From Cunninghamia lanceolata (Eukaryota; Streptophyta; Pinopsida; Cupressales; Cupressaceae), in NCBI GenBank assembly GCA_027924645.1, contig BSBN01001687.1, positions 7,688,001-7,752,000 of the forward strand: a stretch of 64,000 nucleotides of DNA, in the 5' to 3' direction. Below are positions 45,753 to 59,316 of this stretch, in pieces. Every line of letters starts with the position of its first letter. Position 1 is the stretch's first letter. The notes under the pieces were generated by a model. The model ran no database searches and had not been told where the DNA came from. It saw only the letters and a program-made list of their open reading frames with translations. The translations under genes were made by a program, and so were the position numbers.

Positions 45753-48700
45753 AATAGCCACAAAACTTATGGGTTTTCAAGAAAAAGGAAGGCATTTTTG
45801 ATTAAAAAATATTGTTATTTAAACTTGAATGCTTATAGTTTTCAAGGCAAAGCAGTGTAAACAAATGTCTAATTTGTTGTCACAGAACTTACATAGGCAT
45901 GGATGATGACAAGACAACAAAAATATGCACACCTTGTTTCTCCTACAAGCCATGCACTTCCTTTGCATTTATATCTCTCTATTTTCCATGTAAATATTCT
46001 TGTAAATACTGTTATTATTGTTGTTATTGCTGGGAATTATTTGGCACAAGGAAGACCAAAGAAGAGGATATGTTGGCCATGGTAGTATTCATGGCCTCCT
46101 CTTTGTTGTCTCCACTACATTCTTTGTTTATTTGGTCAATTTGTAGTTTAAGGGCGGTGCCCATTGCCTCACTGTTCTTGGTGTGCTTCTGATATTCCTC
46201 ATATTAGACCATGATACCTTTGATTTTCTCTTCTAGCTCCATGTTCTTAGGCTTCATGTGAAAAAAGCTCCAAATCCTTTTCCTGTAGCTTCAATGTTTC
46301 TACTACCGCAATAATGCACAAAAAATGCTTTGGAATACTTTTATGTCCTTTCTACTAGGCCTCACCTTAATCCTTCTTGACAAGGAAGGAAGAAAGAAAT
46401 GTCTCAGTTTTTCCTTAACTTCACAGAAGAAAATGAACTTAATGGATGCATTCACGTTTGACTAAAATGTAATGATTCATAATGCACAACACTATTTTTT
46501 TCAACTCTGCTTTAAAGATTCAGTGTTCATAGAATTGAAGAATTGAATTTGTTACAACTCTAATTGAATTTAATTGCTTTGGCAATAATATTCTTTGAAC
46601 CTTTTACCTGCAGTTTGATAAACTGCTCCATTTCATCTCTTCGGCATTGACTCTTAGCAGCCAGATTGTTGCTTGCACATAATGTGTTATTGTTACTATT
46701 TTTAAATTTTTTTCTACTAGTTGCATTTGAGTGATCCTCTTGAATGTTGCAATGCAAGCCTATAAAACATATGATTTCAGCTGCAAGTTTAAGGAAGTAG
46801 CCTTGAATCCTTCCAAAGGAAAAAAAAAATAGTGATTGATTTGCATCTCACACATCACATGTTTGGGCATGAGCTTAACTTAGGGATGGCTATATAAGAT
46901 GGCCAACATGTTTCCATGGCGAGTATAGAAACCTCCACTATATTGCAACAACCCCAAATTATTTAAGATCAATAAATTTAGCTAGCTAAATTAACACACA
47001 CAACTAAAGATATATTGGATAATGATAATTCAAGGAGTGGAAGTCAACTAAAAGTCTAAATAGATGCAACATGCTTGATTTAAAAAGAAAAACAATTTTG
47101 AACAGACCTAAAATCTTTTTTAGCCATGCTTACAAAAGTAGTATATTTAATTAAGCTTTAAATTTATTGCCATCTCCTTGGAGAACTTTTAGAAACAACT
47201 CAAACTTTAACTATTTTAGATTGTACATACAAATTTACAAATTTAAATATAGAGATTTTCCCATTTTTTAAAGAATATGTAGAGTAATTCAATTAAGTAT
47301 AATCCTTATGCACAGTTACTAGTTTATTCTATTTAACAAGATCTTATTCAATTACTTGGACATTTTTCTATTGTAACAAATCTATGTGAGTTAGATTAAA
47401 AAATTAAACACTTCTTTTAAGTGAATGGTAAAACTATGCATTCAGCTAAACTTATATTATTTGGATGCATCATACACAATAAAGATATGTTTAACAAAAA
47501 ATTATCTTGTACTTACAAAAGCAGTACATTTAAATCTGAATTTTTCAATATTTACAAAGGTAGTTTACATTTAACAAAATCTTTAACAAATTTTGACTGG
47601 TATTTACCCAAATAGTACATATATAAAAATCTTTAAAATGTGATATTTTCTCTTTATTTAAATAGGTATTTTTCCATGGATTTACAACAGTACATTTTGT
47701 TTCAATGGTTTAGAGCTCTTAACATGATTTCTTTGGACTAGTAAACTACAAAAAAATGAAGAATAGGAGAAACATCCACAAAAAAGAACAAATTGAACAA
47801 AATATTTGATGTTTTTGCTCTGTGATGGAAGAGAAACAAGATCTTTGGATTTGGTCTTTGTATTGGCCCAAATTGTCACAATCTTCACAATTTTTTCTTT
47901 GTATTTATGGAGGTTGCTCCATTTTCAATCTTAATAGTTTTTGGAGGTCATTTTATTTTCAATCTTCACATTAAAATGCTCTATTTTCAATCTTAACAGA
48001 TTTGCCTCTATGTTTACAAAAATTAATCATGTAGAATAAACAAATGTTTTTTATGAAGCTGGCTAGAAACCCCACCTTGAGCAGTGGCAGTGGGCAACAT
48101 TTTGAAATCTAGGACTACAACATCTACATTAGAAGTAGTTGAGCAAACAAAATTCCATTCTTCATTCAAATTACTCATTCTACAACAAAACATAGAGATT
48201 GTAACACTCTTAAACAAAAATTAAAAGACCACAACAAAGCCTTCAAAGAAATGAAGAATCAACATTAAGTTTAATGTTGATTGTTCTAATTTATATCCTC
48301 GAGCCAACTATATGATAGCAATATTAAACTTTTAATCAGATGACTTGTTGAGGTAGTAAGTTTTAATGGTATTTTTGCAAATATAACTTTAATATTGACT
48401 TACTAGCTGTTATGTTGATTGTGCATATATGTATTGTTTTGAAAAGAATGGGTATTGAATTAGAGTTCTTCCTTTAGTTTCAAGCACAAACAATACTACA
48501 AAGGTTAAGGTAAGAGCACTGAATAGGGGCATATAACATGAATATAATGAATAAATTTATTGAAGCTCAAGGCTTTACCCACAATCGAATGCCATATTAT
48601 GATTTATCCAAACCTATATGCTTGTGCACATCCACCAAGGACTCTCAAACATGAAATGATTTTACTATATGGATGCGAGGTAATGAATAAATTTTAATTG

Positions 48701-48909
48701 ACAGTTGCCTCAAGTCTACGAGATGCAGGGGGACACAAGATAAATTGAAATTTATTGACAACTCAGGTCTAGGGAAATCTTAGACATGAAATACTTGTAT
48801 CAAAAGACGTGAGATTGTGAATAAATTAAACCTTATAAATTCCTTGTATCTGCCAAATACTCTAAACATGAAATAAAGCTCAAACATAGATGTAGAGCAA
48901 TACCAAAAT
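45753..48909 (-). other. Intergenic with possible relic of a coiled-coil host gene
   Basis: On the minus strand about 46300-46040 reads, with a few stops, LQEKDLELF...KNMELEEKIKGIMV and YEEYQKHTKNSEAMGTALKL, then QIDQINKEC. These are charged heptads typical of a coiled coil. A further minus-strand frame at 46757-46560 (MHCNIQEDHSNATSRKKF...) and one at 48217-48023 could be other exons, but splice sites were not established. I cannot name the protein. Remaining sequence is A/T-rich with no recognised element. Confidence 0.3.
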
Positions 48910-49951
48910 TGTTGGGAATTAAGGTGTCTCAACCTTGGTAATTCTCTGCATTTGTAATGTTTGTATTTATTATTTAATTGCCTATGTTGTAAATATTTGG
49001 AAAATCCATATTGTCATATTGTGGGATGTGGCACGGTGATGTGTCAATCCTACATGGATTATGACAACTTGTATTTTTTGTCCTCACATGAGGAGATAGG
49101 CATCCCACTTAGTGGTAGGAATATTCTGCCATGTGTCGGCATCTTCTATGTTGTGTAAGGAATATTTGATCGAAACGGTTATGATGAATCTATGACATGT
49201 AAGAGTCATAAATAGAAGGTTATAGGACAGGTGATGACATGTGTCATGAAGCATCTTTGAATAAGGCATATTTGGGCACCCCAAAGTGGAATATGACATG
49301 TTGTAAGATAATATGCTATTTATAGCATGTGTATGACAGATTATCTTACAGTTGTAAGTTGTAACCGCTATGAAAGATTCTCTGACGGTCGTAAGTGTCG
49401 TAAGAGCATCTGTCATAGCCCATTTTGGAAATAGGTGACCTCTTTGGGATGGAAGCTATGGGCAAGTGTCAGACACATTCTACAATGTTGACCAAGTATC
49501 CCTAGGCATGGGTTTTGGTCCAAGATTCCATGTTGGATGCCCATTCCAAGAAAGGTCCAATATTGCCTTGTATTTCCTATTTATACAGGTGCTTGGAGAT
49601 GGAGTTTGTATCACAGGTTTATAGGTATTGTTATGCTGCCGGATTGACTCCAGACACGAGTGTTGAAGACCATTGAAGCTTGAATTGCAAGTGTATTGTA
49701 AACATTCTTTCAGATTTGTTAATACATTGTGTAGGTTTCTGAGTGTGGGGTTTTTCACCCGATAAGGGTTTTCCCCACTGTAAATCTTTGTCTCTCTTCT
49801 TCTGTCTTCTTTCTGGCTCTTGTGTTTTGCTGCTATATCTCATTTTAATGGTTTAACACCACTGTAATAGTTAGGATAAATTTAAATTTGCATAGTCCTC
49901 TCCTCAATAGATTAGTGTAGGAAGCATTTCCGCACACCTAGCTTCCTTTCA
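48910..49951 (+). repeat. Cop-D 5' LTR (1,042 bp)
   Basis: TGTTGGGAATTAAGG to CTAGCTTCCTTTCA. The two LTRs differ by scattered substitutions and a few short indels, for example a CTATGACGAAT-containing insertion in the 3' copy near 54450. Confidence 0.95.
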
Positions 49952-49953
49952 GT

Positions 49954-49965
49954 TGGTATCAGAGC
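49954..49965 (+). other. Primer-binding site of Cop-D (initiator-Met tRNA)
   Basis: TGGTATCAGAGC, exact, two bases after the LTR. Confidence 0.95.
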
Positions 49966-50068
49966 TTGATCACCTTTGGTCCTAGTTGTTGGGTAGGGGT
50001 TTTTTGAGCTAATCTCAGGTTGAGTGGGAGTTTGTCTAGAGTATTCTGTATCTTATTGCAGCAAGGAG

Positions 50069-53000
50069 ATGGCAGGCACATCAGGAAGGTTTGAAGTAGA
50101 GAAGTTCAATGACAGTAATTTCAAGTTGTGGAAGCTCAAAATGGAAGACATGTTAGTTGACCGAGACCTTTGGGAAAGTGTGAACAAAACTAAACCAGCT
50201 ACAATGTCACAAGATGAGTGGGATCTCAAGGACCAGAAGGCTAAGGGCCTCATAAGACTTAGTCTTGCCGATTCTGTGTTGTTAAATGTCCATGAGGAGA
50301 CTACTGCAAAACTCCTTTGGAAGAAGTTGGGGGATGTGTATTAAGCCAAATCCCTAGTCAATAAACTTTTCCTGAGAAAGAAGTTGTATTCTCTTCAAAT
50401 GGAGGATGGAGGATTTGTTGCTGAGCATATGAATGCCTTTAACATGCTGGTTGCACAATTGACATCTATTGGTGTAGAGATGGAGGAGGAGGATTGGTGT
50501 ATGACCCTGCTTTGTTCTCTGCCAGACTCATGGGATCATCTTGTCATGGCAATTGGAAGCACCACATCTACATTCAAAATGGAAGAGGTGGTTTCTTCAC
50601 CATTGTTTGAAGAGATGTGGAGAAAGTCTTTTGAGGTAGCCAAAGAGGCCCTTGTAGTTCGTGGAAGACCCAAGGAGAAAGGGAAGAAGAAGGACAAGAG
50701 AGCTAAGAAGGGTAGATCCAAATCCCGTGGGAGATCCAAATCTCCTGGAAAGTCCAAGGCTCTTTGTTGGAACTATGGCAAGACCGGGCATTTCCGAAAG
50801 GAATGTAAAGAGGAGAAGAAGAAAAAGAAGAAAGCTCCTGATTCAGATTCTGACAAATCACAAGATGACGGTGATGCTTTCATCACAACCTTGGCAACCC
50901 ATGCATCTGATGATGTGTGGCTAATCGACTCTGGTGCATCATTCCACATGACCTCACATCGAGATTGGTTCACTAAGTATAAGGAGTTTGATGGTGGAAA
51001 GGTGTATCTGGGTGACGACTCTCATCTGAAGATCGTTGGTCATGGAAGAGTCTCTATCCAATTCCCTGATGGTCGAGTGAAGGGGATCTCTGGGGTTCTG
51101 CACATCCCAGGCTTAGCACGAAACCTGCTTTCTATAAGTATGTTGAATGATGCTGGTGTGTAGGTTGTCTTTTCGAAAGAAGGATGCAAGATGACTAGAG
51201 GAGCTATGGTGCTTGCTAAGGGTACTAGGAGAGGTACTCTGTTTTAGCTAGAGGCATGCATTTCACAATGCAATAGTTCTTTTGACTCAAGGAAGAGGGA
51301 AGCAATCACTTCATCCCCACCATCTGAATGAGCAGTGAAGAAATCTATTGTTTCTAGTCTTGATGGTTGTAATCGTGCATTGGAAGTTAAACTTCCTGCA
51401 GAAAAGACAATATTATGGCATAAGAGATTTGGCCACATTGGTGAGAAGGGTTTGCGTACCCAAAAAAATAAGAACCTCGTTGAGGGGTTAGATGATTGTA
51501 ATCTTGAGTTCAACTTTTGAAAACATTGTATTTATGGAAAACAAAACCGTGTTCAGTTTTACTCAAGTTATCATAAGTCTTCTGGTGTGTTGGACCTTAT
51601 TCATTTTGATGTGTTTGGCCCTATTAATGTTCCTTCGTTATCAAAATTTGTATACTTTGTATCTTTATAGATGATTACAGTAGAAGGACATGGATTTATT
51701 TTCTCAGAAGAAAATATGAAGTCTATAGCAAGTTTAAGGAGTTTAAAGCCTTTGCTGAAAATGAGACTGGTAAAAAGATTAAATGTTTGAGAACTGACAA
51801 CGGTGGTGAGTTTTGTTCTACAGAATTCGATAAGTATTGCAAGGAACTTGGGATTGAAAGGCATAAGACAACTCCATACACCCCACAACAAAATGGAGTT
51901 GCAGAGAGGATGAACAGGACACTGATGGAGAAGGCTAGGAGTATGCTTAGTGGAGATGGTCTAGAACAAAAGTTTTGGGATGAAGTTGTTGCCATTGCTT
52001 GCTATTTGGTAAACAGATCTCCTACATTAGCTCTTGTTGGAAAGACACCCATGGAGGTGTGGTATGGTAGAAAGCCTTCAATAAGGCATCTTCATGTTTT
52101 TGGTTGTGAGGCATATGCACATGTGCCTAGGGAGAAGCGGTCAAAGTTGGAAAACAAAGCTATCAAGTGTATCTTCATCAGCTATGGTGTTGGTGTGAAA
52201 GGATACAAGCTTTGGGACCCCGAGGCTGAAAAAGTGTTGTATAGCAGAAGTGTCATCTTCAGAGAGCTTACACCTTCTTCCACTATTTTACAGCTAGAAG
52301 AAAGAGAAAAGAAAGAGGATGTTGTTCAGTTTCCCTTCACCCCTGAGAAGATTGAACATAAAGACAATGTTGGACCTAATGATGAGGAGAGCTCTAGCAG
52401 CTTTGAAAGCTTAGATGAAGAAGCTGAACCTCAACCTCAGCTCTTGAGGAGGTCTACATGGATAAGAAAGCAACTTGAAAGGTTTGGTTTTACATTGCTT
52501 GATTCTAGTTGTGCTTATGCTTTGCTTACTAATAGTGATGAACCTAGAACTGTATCAGAGGCTTTGGATATGAAGGATGCAGGTTCCTGGAAGGAGGCCA
52601 TGGAGGAAGAAATGGCTTCTTTGGAAAAGAATCAAACTTGGGACTTGGTGCCTTTGCCTCCTGGATAGAAACCTGTTGGATGCAAATGGGTGTTCAAGAA
52701 GAAAATTGGTGCAGATGGCAGTATTGAGAAGTATAAGGCCAGATTGGTTGCGAAGGGGTATTCACAAGTGGAGGGTATAGATTATGGTGAGATCTTCTCT
52801 CCTATTGCAAAGCTGACATCCATTTGATTCTTGTTGTCTCTCACAGTAGCTTATGACTTGGAGGTAGAACAGATGGATGTGAAGACAGCTTTCCTTCACG
52901 GTGACTTAGAGGAAGAAATCTACATGTCATAGCCAGAGCATTACATGGTGAAAGGTACAGAAAATTTGGTTTGCAAACTTAAGAAGTCTTTGTATGGTTT

Positions 53001-54120
53001 GAAGCAATCCCCTAGGAGATGGTACTTGAAGTTTGATGCCTTTGTGTTGTCAATTAGATTTGTAAGATCAAAATTAGATCATTGTGTGTATTATAAATTT
53101 GATGGTGATCGTATTCTCATTGTTGCACTGTATGTTGATGATATGTTGCTCATTAGGAAGGGTAAGAATATGATTTCTGATTTTAAATCTCAGTTGTCAG
53201 CTCAATTTGAAATGAAAGATTTAGGGGCAGCTAGGTACATTCTAGGAATAGAAATCAGAAGAGACAGAACCAACAAAAAACTTTGGTTAAGCCAGAGTAA
53301 GTATATGAAGACCGTGTTGGACAGATTTAGCATGAGAGATTGTAGACCATTGTGTGTTCCTGTTTCTTTGGGAACAAAGTTGTCTGTTGAGGATTGTCCA
53401 AAATCTCCTAGTGAGGTGGAGGACATGAGTAGAGTACCTTATGCTAATGCTATTGGTAGTTTGATGTATGCTATGGTCTGTACAAGACTAGACATTGCCC
53501 AAGCAGTGGGAGTCCTTAGTTGATTTATGGCTAATCCTGGACGGATTCATTGGGATGTAGTTAAGTGAGTGTTCATATATTTGAGGGGTACTTTTGAGTA
53601 TTCCATTTTCTATCATGGTAATGTTTCAGGACCTCTGCATTCTGTTGATATTCATGGATTTGTGGATTCAGATTGGGTAGGTGACATTGACAGCAGGAGA
53701 TCCACCAGTGCTTATGTTTTTACACTGTTTGGTGGTGCTATTAGTTGGATGAGTAAGCAACAACCTATTGTTGCTTTGTCCATGATAGAAGCTAAGTATA
53801 TGGCAGCAACTCACGCTTGTAAGGAAGCCATTTGGCTTAAGAGATTGTGTTTCGATATTGGTGTTGATGCAGGTCAGATCACGATCAGTTGTGACAATTA
53901 GAGTGCAATTTGCCTTGCAAAGAATCTAACTTTCCATGCTAGAACTAAGCACATTGATGTTCAGTTTCACTTTGTGCGAGACATGGTTGAGGATGGAAAG
54001 GTAAATTTGGAGAAGGTAGATACTTTAAAGAATGTTACAGATGCATTGACGAAACCAGTGGGTACAGAGAAGTTTAGATGGTGTTCAGAGTTTATGGGCC
54101 TCTTGGCCTATAGCAATTAA
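50069..54120 (+). pseudogene. Cop-D gag-pol polyprotein, one frameshift and 11 stops
   Basis: Start MAGTSGRFEVEKF at 50069, just after the leader. Gag (residues 1-280) has FKLWKLKMEDMLVD, a Lys/Arg/Ser-rich stretch and a knuckle CWNYGKTGHFRKEC, in which the second Cys is Tyr. The protease WLIDSGASFHMT is intact. Integrase has WHKRFGH, but the first Cys of the Cys pair is a TGA (near 51518); the core has IDDYSR, RTDNGGEF and the Glu in QQNGVAERMN. A one-base deletion in a T run at about 51664 shifts the frame. RT keeps YVDDML. RNase H keeps DSDWVGD, EAKYMA and KHIDVQ. The gene ends TAA 54118-54120. At least eight stops are explained by one C-to-T or G-to-A change (for example MS*PE, SI*FLL, CDN*SAI). 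Confidence 0.93.
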
Positions 54121-54154
54121 ATCTTGTTTTTCTATTGGCTCTTACAAGGTGTTC

Positions 54155-54168
54155 GACAAGTGGGAGAA
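54155..54168 (+). other. Polypurine tract of Cop-D
   Basis: GACAAGTGGGAGAA ends exactly at the 3' LTR start, the usual form for Tnt1-like copia elements. Confidence 0.9.
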
Positions 54169-55219
54169 TGTTGGGAATTAAGGTGTCTCAACCTTGGTAA
54201 TTCTCTGCATTTTTAATGTTTGTATTTATTATTTAATTGCCTATGTTGTAAATATTTGGAAAATCCATATTGTCATATTGTGGGATGTGGCACGGTGATG
54301 TGTCAATCCTACATGGATTATGACTTGTATTTTTTGTCCTCACATGAGGAGATAGGCATCCCACTTAGTGGTAGGAATATTTTGCCATGTGTCAGCTCTT
54401 CTATGTTGTGTAAGGAATGTTTGATCGAAACGGTTATGATGGATTCCTATGACGAATCTATGACATGTAAGAGTTAGAAATAGAAGGTTATAAGACAGGT
54501 GATGACATGTGTCATGAAGTATCTTTGAATAAGGCATATTTGGGTGCCCCAAGGTGGAATATGACATTTTGTAAGAGAATATGCTATTTATAGCATGTGT
54601 ATGACAGATTCTCTTATAGCTGTAAGTTGTAACCGCTATGACAGATTCTATGACGGTCGTAAGTGTCGTAAGAGCATCTGTCATAGCCCATTTTGGAAAT
54701 AGGCAACCTCTTTGGGATGGGAGTTGTGGACAAGTGTCAGACACATTCTACAATGTTGACCAAGTGTCCCTAGGCGTGGGTTTTGGTCCAAGATACCATG
54801 TTGGACACCCATTCCAAGAAAGGTCCAATATTGACTTGTATTTCCTATTGATACAGGTGCTTGGAGATGGAGTTTGTATCATAGGTTTACAGGTATTGTT
54901 ATGCTGCCGGATAGACTCCAGACATGAGTGTCAAAGACCGTTGAAGCTTGCATTGCAAGTGTATTGTAAACATTCTTTCAGATTTGTTAATACATTGTGC
55001 AGGTTTCTGAGTGTGGGGTTTTTGACCCGATAAGGGTTTTCCCCACCGTAAATCTTTGTCTCTCTTCTTCTGTCTTCTTTCTGGCTCTTGTGTTTTGCTG
55101 CTATATCTCATGTTAATGGTTTAACACCACTGTAATAGTTAGGATAAATTTGAATTTGCATAGTCCTCTCCTTAATAGATTAGTGTAGGAAGCGTTTCCG
55201 CACACCTAGCTTCCTTTCA
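54169..55219 (+). repeat. Cop-D 3' LTR (1,051 bp)
   Basis: TGTTGGGAATTAAGG to TTCCTTTCA, then AAAAT. Open frames within it are LTR shadows. Confidence 0.95.
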
Positions 55220-55224
55220 AAAAT

Positions 55225-57480
55225 CACTTTATAATTTACTGTAACTTGGCTAGCATGTAGCTCACAAAACTTAGGCGATCACCACAGGTAGAAAAAACTA
55301 CATATTAATTCAGAATTTGTTCCTCTGTCGATTGTTCAGTAATCCTGAATATCCTCTCTGTGACTACAGACCTTTTACAAATTTTTCTCAAATTTCATAG
55401 AGCAAATGATAAATCATCTAATGCTTTAGAGAGTGCTATAGTCATGAAAGAAATCCAAAAAAAAAGAATTTAAAGGTGCACTTTAAACCTTCTTTAAAAT
55501 CTCCTAAAATATCAATAAGTTGATTTAGAAATTAGTGCTTGATTTCTCCTAAAAATAGGAGCTAAAAAACCAATCTAAAATTAACTTAAACACTATTGGT
55601 TTAAAATAGGATACAACATTATTTATCCAACAATTTAAAAGCAATTCAAACTTAGTGATGAGTATGCTCTCCACGTATTGCATTCCTCTACCTCGCTCAA
55701 AACTAAAGGGCCCAATAGAAAACAATAGCCATTTGAATAAAGACAAGGAAAAATCCTATGGAAGGAAACCACTTTAGAAGACAATCAAAATAGAAAAATG
55801 GAAAATGTAAAATAAATAACAAATAACATCCTCCTTCCCTGCAATGAAAACCATGGGAGGAGATTCCATTCCTACAGGCCAATGTGAAAGTGAAAGACTA
55901 CTCACATTCATATGCCAAAGAAATCGTATTAAAAAAAAGTAGAAGATGGATGATTGAATGATATAAATATCAACTAAGATTAGAAGAATTCAGAATGATC
56001 AGTAAATAGAAAATAAATATAAATACCATCCAATCATTATACTCAATAACTATAAGTACTATGTTTCCTCATAGAGATAGTTGTAATGAAAATCTCTCTA
56101 GAGAAGTCATCGTATAATAAAAGGGTTCCGGTTCTATGGGACTTAGATCTCTTTAATCTCTATCATTGCATCCCAATTTTTTTGTATGGTTGCCCTCGTT
56201 ATATTCTCTATAAGATCGAACCCTCATTTTTTCCTAAAAATTATAAATAAAAAACTACATGATCTTTCTTTGAAAACCCTTTTATCTAAAGAATTAAGGG
56301 AATAGTTCTACAAACAGTAATGGGGTTTCAGTTTTTTTGTGGTTAATGAAATTGTAGTAAACAAAATATATTTTTTTTGTGCTAGAAAACAAAGAACTGA
56401 TGCAAATACCTTTTAATAAAAAGTATATGTTGCCACTCCCCTTCAGCTCACCTCAAAGCTTGCAAATTGATATGCTCGCCTGACTTATTTGCTTTCAACC
56501 ATTTTTTGTTTCCTTCGAAAAAAATAAAATAGAAATCCCTGCAACTGGCATTTCATTTCTTTCATTCTTTGATTTATTTCTTTGTAGCAATGGGCGTTTC
56601 ATTTCTTTCTAAATATATATTTGTTATTTTTGGATTTTTGGGTGTATTACATGATGACTTTTTTTTGAACAATGAAAAAAAGAAAGGACTATAAAAACAA
56701 ATAAATTTTGGTTTTTTGTATTATAATGACTTTTTTTTTACAATGAAAAAAGGAAGGACTACCAAAATATAATTTTTTTATGGGACTACCAAATTTTTGA
56801 CAGTTACAAGATGTGTGCACATATAGAATGGCCTATCAGCCAAAAAATAATAGATATCACTATTACATACTTTTGAATACTAATTATGCTAACTCATGAT
56901 CACAATTATCGACGAAGGATTCTTGCAAAGTCAACTAAGATCTTAACGACAAAATTCAAACATGTTTAGTCGATTATTCATGTCAACTTAGCATTAAAAG
57001 ACATACACCACATTTCTATCTATTGACAAAGATCTTAACCATTGACTTGACGACAACATACTATGACAGGAATACATGATCTCTATTCTTAATCACAATT
57101 ATTTCTAAGACATTAGAGACATTGGGATAAAGACTTAATCCAAATCTGACTTATCCTCTAATAAGTATGTGTGTGTGTGGTTCCAGATGGCATAAGGATC
57201 GTTGCATTGACTTGATCTAGCATCATCTCCATGGCACTAATACTCTCTCTCCTCATCTTAGAGGGAAGAAAACACTGTTCCTGCATCAACCTCAATCGCA
57301 TGATGGTAGTTAGTCCATTACATCATTAACTGGGTGATAAAAAATAACATCATAAACAATTATTCTTTGCATATAAACTAATATAAAGAAAATGCATTAC
57401 TTTAATCATAATATTTTCTCTGAAGTTAACTATCTGTCTTATTGAAAATAATGAAAATAAATACATTAGTTTAAAATGGG
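55225..57480. other. Intergenic, part of it probably a Chr-3 LTR
   Basis: No gene. An imperfect direct repeat (ATGACTTTTTTTT...CAATGAAAAAA.GAAGGACTA) occurs at 56651-56692 and 56726-56762. The right part, ending GGGTGTGACA at 57488, should be the 3' LTR of Chr-3, but its other end could not be placed. Confidence 0.4.
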
Positions 57481-57505
57481 GTGTGACATTTCTCCCCCCT
57501 TAGAG
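57479..57505 (-). other. Purine tract and LTR start of Chr-3
   Basis: The minus strand reads CTAAGGGGGGAGAAA (57502-57489) then TGTCACACCC. This is the tract-plus-LTR junction typical of plant Tekay-type chromoviruses (CTAAGGGGGGAG.AATGTAACACCC). Confidence 0.7.
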
Positions 57506-57522
57506 ATCATCGTCCTTAATGA

Positions 57523-59060
57523 TTATGTCCAAACTAAAACAAATATATCAAATATGTTCTTATACATCATGCTATATAAAAAGATGTGGAAACTTTTGAT
57601 AGATATCATTGTATTCCTCCCAGGTAGCATATTCCTCTGAATACTGGTCCCACTGGACCTTGCACTGGGTAATCTCTCTATTACGCAGGTAGATCTTGCA
57701 TACCTCGAGCACTTTGAGAGGCTCAATCATGACCACTCCTGGGTCCTATACTTGGAGAGCATTCCAATCAAGTATATGATTAGATCCTAATATATATTTT
57801 TTCAAATATGACACATGGAAAACATCGTGGATTCTAGCAAGGGATAATGGTAGAGCTATCCTATAAGCAACTAGATTAACCACTTCTAGGACTACAAAAG
57901 GTCCAACATATCTAGGTGCTAGTTTGGAAGACTTTCCAAACTTAATTGGGCTCTTATGTGGTTTGACTCTTAAGAGAACTTTATCTCCTACTAAAAATTG
58001 TCAAGGTATTTACTTGGCATCAGCATAGCTCTTCTGTCTATCATTTGCTTCTGCCAATCTTTTCCTGATTAGCCTTACTTGCTCTTCCATTTCTAAAAGC
58101 ATTTTTGGCCCAAGGCTAATCCTATCCTCTAGCTTATCATAGCTTATAGGATTTCGACACTTCCTGCTATACAATGCTTTGAATGGAGCCATATTAATTT
58201 TAGAATGATAAGAATTATTATATGCACAAATTCAACTAGTGGAAGATATTCTTCCCACTTATACTAGATTGATCCATGCAATACATCCTCAACAAATCCC
58301 CTAGTATTTGATTAACTCTCTTAGTTTGTCCATCCATTTCTGGATGATAAGCTGAGCTTATATTCAATTGTGTTCCCAAAGCCGAGAACAAAGTTTGCCA
58401 AAACCTTAAAGTTATTTGAGCATCTCTATCCAAAATTATCTTTTCCAGAATTCCATGCAATCTAAAAACTTCTTGCATGAATTTCTTAGCTAAAATGGGT
58501 GCTCCATCTATATTATTACCAAGTATAAAATAAGCTACCTTAGAAAGTTTATCCACTACTACAAGAATAGCATCATTCTTATAACGTGACATAGGAAATA
58601 CTTGGACAAAATCCATACTAATAACTTGCCATTTGCCACTTAGGAATGTCATGAGGACACAAAAGTCCTGTCGGGTACTGGTGTTCATCCTTAACTCGCT
58701 GACACTCTAGGCATCCTACCACAAATCTTGCAGCATCATTTTTCATTCCCTTCTAAAAATATAAGGGTTTCACATTAGTTAACAACTTTGTCACTCCAGG
58801 ATGACCTGAACATGGTGCAGAATGCACTTCTTTCCACATAGTTCTTCTTAAATCTCCCTGATTTGGAACATAATTCAGTTATTGAATCTCAATAACCCAT
58901 CAATTTTAAAATAAAATCATACCTTGTATCTTGAGGATTTTTTGTTAGATCTTTCAAAGTTTCTCATAATATTCATCACTAGTCAAATTCTTCAATATTT
59001 GAGCTTTGAAATCAGAGTGCACTGATACAATTGTCGATATGTGCCTTCTTCAACTTGTTC
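57523..59060 (-). pseudogene. Chr-3: chromovirus integrase and chromodomain relic
   Basis: Minus strand, from 59060: a zinc-binding region VPNQGDLRRTMWKEVHSA then SGHPGVTKLL, WKGMKNDAARFVVGCLECQ (about 58870-58700, a complete HHCC pattern). The core (58688-58236) has MDFVQVFP, VVVDKLSKVAYF, ILDRDAQI and DGQTKRVNQIL, where Lys replaces the catalytic Glu. Next is MAPFKALYSRKCRNP with RKRLAEANDRQKSYAD (58192-58010). Then VGDKVLLRV-like, LSLARIHDVFHVSYLKKY, and a chromodomain-like tail (VQWDQYSEEYATWEE) near 57620. Stops and frame changes throughout. RT and upstream parts are missing. A different chromovirus lineage from Chr-1 and Chr-2. Confidence 0.85.
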
Positions 59061-59316
59061 TCAAAATTAGCTGTGCTCTTTTTTGTAGACAACCCCTACG
59101 AAACTTGTCCTTTTCGTAACCTACACTCTAAGTTCACAAATCAAGGTAAGTTCTCTTGACCTCGTGTGAAGTCATCTGACATCGTTAGAATAGTTTGTGA
59201 CATTCCCCTTAGTTGATTTATCGAGATTCACGAAGATCAACTAAGTTACAAGCCTGTCAAAATATCAATTTTGACTATTTTGGGTGTTAGAAAATTTCTG
59301 GGTTTTAATATGAAGA
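59061..59316. other. Unassigned
   Basis: No gene recognised between the Chr-3 relic and the minisatellite. Confidence 0.4.

Larger units (their letters stand above)
48910..55219 (+). mobile_element. Cop-D: near-complete Tnt1/Tork-like copia retrotransposon (6.31 kb)
   Basis: LTRs 48910-49951 and 54169-55219, a perfect AAAAT duplication (48905-48909 and 55220-55224), initiator-Met primer site, complete gag-pol order (Gag, protease, integrase, RT, RNase H) and a purine tract. About 95% LTR identity by eye makes it the youngest insertion with two LTRs in the window. It is inactive because of 11 stops and one frameshift. Cop-C (38565-41590) is an older relative. Confidence 0.95.

Noticed and set aside
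54340..54744. 134-codon minus-strand frame and its plus-strand neighbours
   Set aside because: Within the Cop-D 3' LTR; the 5' LTR has a related but shorter frame (49084-49416). Chance reading of LTR sequence.
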